Assembly: GCA_003550325.1 (NCBI GenBank)
Contig: QKWP01001981.1
Coordinates: forward strand, 31,613 to 95,612
Length of the DNA stretch: 64,000 nucleotides
Direction: 5' to 3'
Origin: Gigaspora rosea
Lineage: Eukaryota > Glomeromycota > Glomeromycetes > Diversisporales > Gigasporaceae
The translations under genes were made by a program, and so were the position numbers. Below the pieces are notes generated by a model that was not told the origin of the DNA, made no database searches, and saw only the letters and a list, made by a program, of their open reading frames with translations. Positions 57,979 through 64,000 of this stretch are shown one piece after another (position 1 is the first letter of the stretch; every line of letters starts with the position of its first letter).

Positions 57979-59109
57979 ATGCAGTTGCAGGGAGCTATTC
58001 AGGCATGTGACAGGAAAAAATTGGGGGAAAGGCATATAAAGAAAGGATGAGGGTTAACGATGTAATGGGAGATATGATTGGTTAATAAAAAATAAGGTCA
58101 TAAATAAAAAATGTGTATACGAGTCAACTTATTATTAATAAAAAAATAACAGAGATAACTACAGATATACTGAGTAAAAATACAGTGTAAAATTGCATGT
58201 TATATAACTGTATAATTATTCTATATTTAATTTAATGATTAGAGAAAAATAATATTAGTAATATTATTTAGTTTGTTATTCGGAAATTAATATGAAAAAA
58301 AATGAATAAGGTAGTTAGGTACGGAATTGTTTCAGCTTATTTTAAAAAGTATTTCGTGGAGTCATTTATATGTTTCGTGAATCATTTTATTGTACATAAA
58401 TGTTATTAATTCATTTCATCGGCAGTAAGTAGTTGGAAGATTGTGAAAGCGGTGGTATTTTGTAGGGTAATGTAAGGTAAGTTATATTGGTCAAATTGAA
58501 ATGTCAAAATATAATCATGATATAATTTTTGAATTATTTCATTAATTATAAAGTATTAAAAAATGATTTAATTTTTTGTAGAGCAGAAGGCTTGGTTTCT
58601 AATTTTAAGTGATTATGTTTTGTGATTGGGAAATGTAGGGTAATACGTAGAAAAAGTATATTGTGAACATTTCGGGTGATCATCTATGCAGGTTTAAACA
58701 TTGGTATGGTAATAGGATGTGGTTAAAATAGAATATGGTATAAAGGCAAAAAGAATAAAGGTAGAGTAAAAGTAGGTGAATTAAAATAGAAGAAAAAATT
58801 GGGGATGTTCACTTTTCGCGGATGTTATTTGATATTTGTGGTGTAAGTGTGAAACATTATTATGCAGGTTTATACATCACAGCATTAATATAATAGTTAA
58901 GGTTGCATTAATTACATGACTATGCTTTTTTCTGAAAGAAACTTGTTTAGAATAATGAACAAGGTAAAGCGTCGCGCTAATCCTGTGAGCCTTGTGCTAG
59001 CTAGCTGTTACATAAGATACGATAAATTAGATAATTATGAACATGCACATATGTACGGCATGAATAATAATGTAAAAATTTGTTGAAAAAAGATTTTATA
59101 TATCAAAAC

Positions 59110-60511
59110 ACCTATTCAGAACAATGCAAACAGCGTAGCACAAATATGAAAGCATTTTTTTTTTGCGTTAAAAAAAACTTTATATGAAATATTTCTTGCG
59201 ACGCTTAATCTATTTTCTGAACAAATGCTATATTACGTGATTTTGTATAATTGGTCGATTGCACATTCTAACTTAAGGCGAAAATATCAATCGTTCTTCT
59301 TTCTCGTCCAAGCACAATCTGACCGCTCGCTAAGGATTGGAATCCTATAATTTTCCCTATAAATGCATTAGATTCGTACTAACTAATTCAAAAATAAGCT
59401 GCCTCTTCCCAATTTCTAATACAAACTATCTAAAAGTAACTTATTTTCGAATGTAATAAATTTTTAGTTGATCACGAATAATCATTGCATAGTAAATTCT
59501 AAATTTTACTGTCTAAATAGTTTATTAGTGCTAAAGTAAACTTATTCACGAAATCAAGATACAAGTACTCTGAAATTTTTAATTAAATCGGGTAATATAT
59601 CACCTGCATATACAATACGTATCATTATCAAATGTTTCATACGAAGAGTACCGATCTTTATACATCCCCGATGTTTTTTCTTATTTTTGTTCCCCTACTT
59701 TTACTTTACCTTCTTTCCTTCGTTCCTATATATGCCTCGGTATTCAATTTTTACTACCTTCTGTCACGTCATTAAACCTCATTCTTACGTTATACACTCT
59801 ATCTTTACCTTTGTTCCCGTCGATTTTCTTCCATCACCTAACTAAATAACTCCCTGCAACTTCATCTACCATTCGAACCTTCATAAATATCACATCTCCA
59901 TGCTTCAGAATTATACATAACATAATTTACAAAATGATGCACGATAAAAACATATACTTATGATACATAGACTCAGTACGCATTAATAAAAATATATTTC
60001 AAAAGCTTTTTTCCTTTTATGAAAAAAAATTAGTTTATTACTTTAAAAAGAACAATTGTTTCTCACATGTATCCCCTTTTACTGTAATTTCTTATTAATT
60101 AACGTTAACTTGTAACCCAGCATAAATATTTACTTATTGATGCAAACCCGAAAGAATAATCACCTAATGTAATTCAGGGACGTTTTCCAAATTTTTACAC
60201 TAATCCAAAGATTTCCAAACTTTTAAATTTTTTTCGATTTTTAAGAGCGCATGTGATCTGACTAATAAAAATAGGTCTTTATGCATATGATTTGACCAAT
60301 AAGATTGTGTTTGTGAATCATCCTAGCGTCACCACCCTAAAAAATTTCTGAATTAAAAATCATAGCCAAATTTTTTTTGAGTAGTGATTCTAACTTGCTT
60401 TTTTTTCAAAACTCTAATAGTTTAAAATCTTTTATTAATATATTATACAGTATTGTCCTACCAATGTAGTAACTGGCAACAAAATTATTTATTTGTGAAT
60501 GCAAATAATGA
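59110..60511. other. Unique spacer of the large inverted repeat
   Basis: 1.4 kb with no ORF of note. The first half is AT-rich. 59660-59890 is pyrimidine-rich with repeated TACCTT/TTCC words. No internal symmetry was found. It may be the loop of a foldback or the original junction of the inverted duplication. Confidence 0.5.
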
Positions 60512-61699
60512 GTTTTGATATATAAAATCTTTTTTCAACAAATTTTTACATTATTATTCATGCCGTACATATGTGCATGTTCATAATTATCCTAATTTAT
60601 CGTATCTTACGTAACAGCTAGCTAGCACAAGGCTCACAGGATTAGCGCGATGCTTTACCTTGTTCATTATTTTAAACAAGTTTCTTTCCGAAAAAAGTAT
60701 AGTCATGTAACTAATGCAACCTCAACTATTATATTAATGCTGTGATGTATAAACCTGCATAATAATGTTTCACACTTACACCACAAATATCAAATAACAT
60801 CTGCAAAAAGTGAACATCCCTAATTTTTTCTCCTATTTTAATTCACCTACTTTTACTCTACCTTTATTCTTTTTGCCTTTATACTATATTCTATTTTAAC
60901 CACATCCTATTACCATACCAATGTTTAAACCTGCATAGATGATCACCCGAAATGTTCACAATATACTTTTTCTACGTATTACCCTACATTTCCCAATCAC
61001 AAAACATAATCACTTAAAATTAGAAACCAAGCCTTCTGCTCTACAAAAAATTAAATCATTTTTTAATACTTTATAATAAAAGAAATAATTCAAAAATTAT
61101 ATCATGATTATATTTTGACATTTCAATTTGACCAATATAACTTACCTTACATTACCCTACAAAATACCACCGCTTTCAAAATCTTTCAATCCCTAATCTA
61201 TTTTCTTAATAACTTACTTATTATTCTAATAACAACTACTTACTGCCGATGAAATGAATTAATAACATTTATGTACAATAAAATGATTCACGAAACATAT
61301 AAATGACTTCACGAAATACTTTTTAAAATAAGCTGAAACAATTCCGTATCTAACTACCTTATTCATTTTTTTCATATTAATTTCCGAATAACGAACTAAA
61401 TAATATTACTAATATTATTTTTTTCTAATCATTAAATTAAATATAGAATAATTATATAACATGCAATTTTACACTGTATTTTTACTCAGTATATTTGTAG
61501 TTATCTCTGTTATTTTTTTATTAATAAGTTGACTCGTATACACATTTTTTATTTATCAAATCCATGACCTTATTTTTTATTAACCAATCATATCTCCCAT
61601 TATATCGTTAACCCTCATCCTTTCTTTCCTCTGCCTTGTTCACTTTAAAAAATATACGTTTTCGCATCTGGTCTTTATAAATCACTACGCTATAGTACA

Positions 61700-63356
61700 A
61701 TGGAAAATCGACTTACAGAACATCAATATGTTTACCAGCATTTAACATATAGTTTATTAGTTGCTAAAAACTTTTATTCGTATTTCAGTTATACTTCCTT
61801 ATCGGACGGTATAGATGCACTTCGAAAAGTATTAGAATCATTACGTGACGATACTAAAGTTGGTAGTGTTGTTAAGGGATATTTGATGCGAAATGATTTT
61901 TTTACAAACGATAAGGTAGAACTTTATTTTACGAGAAAAGAGAGAAAGGTTAAAGAAAAGATAACTACAGAGACAACGTTAAACATGGCGAACCAAAGAC
62001 TCGCTTTAGCCACTAAAGTTGTTCACAAAAATGTTCTTAATCATTTGGATAAAGAAGCGAAAAATTTAGGAGAAAATGAAAACGACGAGCAAAAGGAAGC
62101 TGAATCAAGTACACATCCTGTCGAAGTCTATAATAACAGTAATTATCTTGATGAAATTCCCCCTCATGCTGAATACTCACATATGGGAAAAGATTGGATA
62201 ATGAACGGTATAAACTTGAGTAATAATCTAAAGGAAATTGGTATAATTAAACGTGGCCATTTTAACTTTTCAGATACAAACTGTATATCACAAATAAGTG
62301 ATGACCATTGGGACAAGAGCATAATCCCATTTTTAACAAACCATAAATTGAAAAATGCGTTTTCAACGAAGGATGATAAACAAACGCTAATAAATATGTT
62401 TGGAGAAGAGGACAAAAAGAAGCTCTTAGAACCAGGCAATCTAAATTTGATATACAGCTTGACCAAGATCGAAGAGGATGCTATAAAAGTTCTTGAAATT
62501 GTGAGTCGAATACGATTAGTTTTGTATCTTAGAGAATTTTCTGTTTGCCAGACCTTGACATCGCTGGAGAAAAAATGGCCAACATTTCTTCTTTCTGATC
62601 TATTGGACAAGCGATTGTGAGATATTTTATAGGCCTCTGAGCTTATAAAATGGGTGTAAGTGTTATCTTTGTCTTCCCTTTGCTATATTATATAATAACA
62701 ATTTTTCTTGTAGGATCATGCAATGGCAGAATGGTACGTTTCTAATAGAGATAAAAGAGCAATGGATCAAAACACAGTTAGCATCTCGACTCCTCGTGCC
62801 ATTGAGACTAGTAAAACCAGGCGAAATTGAATCAAATGCAGAAAAAATAGTCTCTAACTACAATAAAGCATTGAAATTATCAAAAATAAAGGCAAAAACT
62901 CGTATAGATGAACTTGATGATGATGAAGAATTTGAGAATATTTGGGTTGAACTGAAAGGTGGCTTCGGTAATTATCATAAAGCTAAAAACCAAAACAATC
63001 GTAAGGATTTAGACATATTGCTTAAGGGGTTCTCAATAATGTCAGCAATGCAAGCACTTACATTGCCAGAAGATGCAAAGGAAAACATTAGTGATTTTGA
63101 ATTTTTCGAAATAAGAGGAATTGGAAATCATTATTAGTTCTGGGGTAGTTTTCAAGCTTCCCAATATTTCATGTGCTCGTATCTGTTAGAGGAATTTCGT
63201 TTACCATCATTTGAGGGAAGAGAGGGTAGTGGCATTCAAGATCTATTATATACAATTAAAATTGTTTACTCATTCAAGGTATATATTCGTTTTATTTTCA
63301 AAAGAGTTTGCTTAAACTTTCTTGCTAATATCTATATTGCTTATCAAAATATATAG
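61700..63356 (+). pseudogene. Unrecognised two-exon gene, right-arm copy
   Basis: Counterpart of 55677-57357. ATG 61700 follows CTTTATAAATC (61672-61682), a TATA-like box. The first 306 codons are open (MENRLTEHQYVYQHLTYSLL to SLEKKWPTFLLSDLLDKRL). Then TGA 62618-62620 and TAG 62630-62632 precede the intron (donor GTAAGT near 62657; acceptor ending 62713). Exon 2 begins near GATCATGCAATGGCAG and reads QWIKTQLASRLLVPLRLVKP, LDDDEEFENIWVELKGGFGN, with TAG 63135-63137 after IRGIGNHY, then an open tail to 63356. None of its stops coincide with those of the left copy. This supports a formerly functional gene rather than a chance frame. Function unknown. Both copies point out of the palindrome. Confidence 0.65.
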
Positions 63357-63931
63357 GTAAGGGTGAAAGCCAGTAAATTAAAGTTTCATCAAATCAGAGC
63401 CCTAGCAAGAAGTAAAAGAATTTTTGAAGGTGATTCTTCGCCGATCAAGGCAAAAAGAACTAGAGATCATCATACAAATTTATTATTTACAACTAAAAAT
63501 TAATAAAAATACAAACATCAACATTTTCTTCTTACATATCTTGTTTCTACCATATCTCTGGTTTTATCCAATTCCTTTGAAGAATCAGTTCAATTCCTAA
63601 TATAGTAAGGGTACATAAATTTTTATATCTGCCGTTGCATCCTAAGTCCTCTCAACGAATGTTATATAACATACCGTTGTGAACTGGGTTGATGTGATCG
63701 CGTGCAATTAGTATATAAATATTCTTTTGAAATTGTCAGTGATTTACATGTAAGATTATTTAAACAAATCTCTGAAGGGGTAAGTACAAAAATTGAACTT
63801 TTTATATGCTCTTTTTAATAGTGTTTTCTAATACATGATTACTGCGCCTGTGAACTTGAGTTCACAGATATAGATGTGATCAAAGACCAAAATGTAACAA
63901 TGCAAAAAAATATATTAATAAAGTTTTAATC

Positions 63932-64000
63932 GTATCGAAATGTAGTGGTCGTACCCTAGGGTACAATAACCGGTTAACTGTTAGGCTATCCGGATACCTG
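63932..64000. mobile_element. Element E end in the right arm (runs off the window)
   Basis: ATCGAAATGT then AGTGGTCGTACCCTAGGGTA, ATAACCGGTTAACTGTTAGG and CTATCCGGATACC. This is the same terminus as 54965 in inverse, but here the flanking ATCGAAATGT (the inverse of ACATTTCGAT) is retained. Confidence 0.65.

Larger units (their letters stand above)
54915..64000. repeat. Large diverged inverted repeat, arms 54915-59109 and 60512-64000
   Basis: The left arm, read in inverse, aligns along the right arm over its whole length. Checkpoints: GGTATCCGGATAGCCTAACA (54917) with the last 50 bases of the window; the gene pair; GTGCTAGCTAGCTGTTACAT (58992) with 60600-60640; GATTTTATATATCAAAAC with GTTTTGATATATAAAATC. 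The right arm is shorter because it lacks the 57447-57978 MITE with about 70 flanking bases and one copy of a 120-bp duplication (55198-55410). A 1.4-kb unique spacer separates the arms. Arms differ by frequent substitutions, so this is not a simple mirrored assembly error. The repeat continues beyond base 64000. Confidence 0.9.

Overview
The window looks like a transposon-rich stretch of an arbuscular mycorrhizal fungus genome (Glomeromycotina, most like Rhizophagus). That is an inference. It rests on very high A+T, short GT..AG introns, sensor-kinase and F-box relatives of the type these fungi amplify, and a dense mixture of hAT, CACTA, Mutator-like (MULE) and foldback elements. Nothing looks bacterial. 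I found no gene that is clearly a conserved, intact host gene. Most coding sequence is transposon-derived and carries stops or frameshifts. Runs of N (single N at 12306, 13740 and 17169; 18 N at 38738-38755) mark assembly joins, and three of them sit beside duplicated or truncated sequence.

Layout. 1-2.6 kb: a kinase scrap and a broken multi-exon sensor histidine kinase whose splice sites are still readable. 3-11 kb: AT-rich DNA with small terminal-inverted-repeat elements and minisatellites. 11.4-14.5 kb: three near-copies of part of a MULE transposase. 13.5-23.7 kb: the ends of a CACTA element, with matching CACTGGTCGAAAT termini and ATA target duplications, holding a Tnp2-type transposase and a second broken multi-exon gene. 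Between two of the Ns, a compact cluster of four ORFs on alternating strands, including a DDE integrase, appears inside it. 23.7-27.9 kb: a heavily broken gene with DNA polymerase B, superfamily 1 helicase and HNH motifs. 28.2 kb: a short intact F-box-like ORF.

29.35-35.94 kb is a nested set. A retroposon with a Pol III-type promoter, a 26-base poly(A) tail and a 14-bp target duplication is interrupted by a 537-bp hAT-type MITE and by a 4,968-bp hAT transposon. The transposase of the latter has a single in-frame amber codon. 36-45.5 kb carries minisatellites and a family of large palindromes with a shared core. One palindrome splits an exon of a second MULE transposase gene. 45.5-49.3 kb holds several MITEs, and 50-52.1 kb a third, hAT-like transposase pseudogene.

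52.6-64 kb is dominated by a large diverged inverted repeat (arms about 54.9-59.1 and 60.5-64.0 kb, running past the right edge of the window). Each arm carries a copy of the same unrecognised two-exon gene, facing outward. Both copies are broken, but by different stop codons; most of these fit C-to-T change. Two elements with the same AGGACCCCG ends and 8-bp target duplications (45.6 and 57.4 kb) form a small MITE family. Overall the window is a layered record of insertions whose order can be read from target duplications and from the two arms of the inverted repeat.
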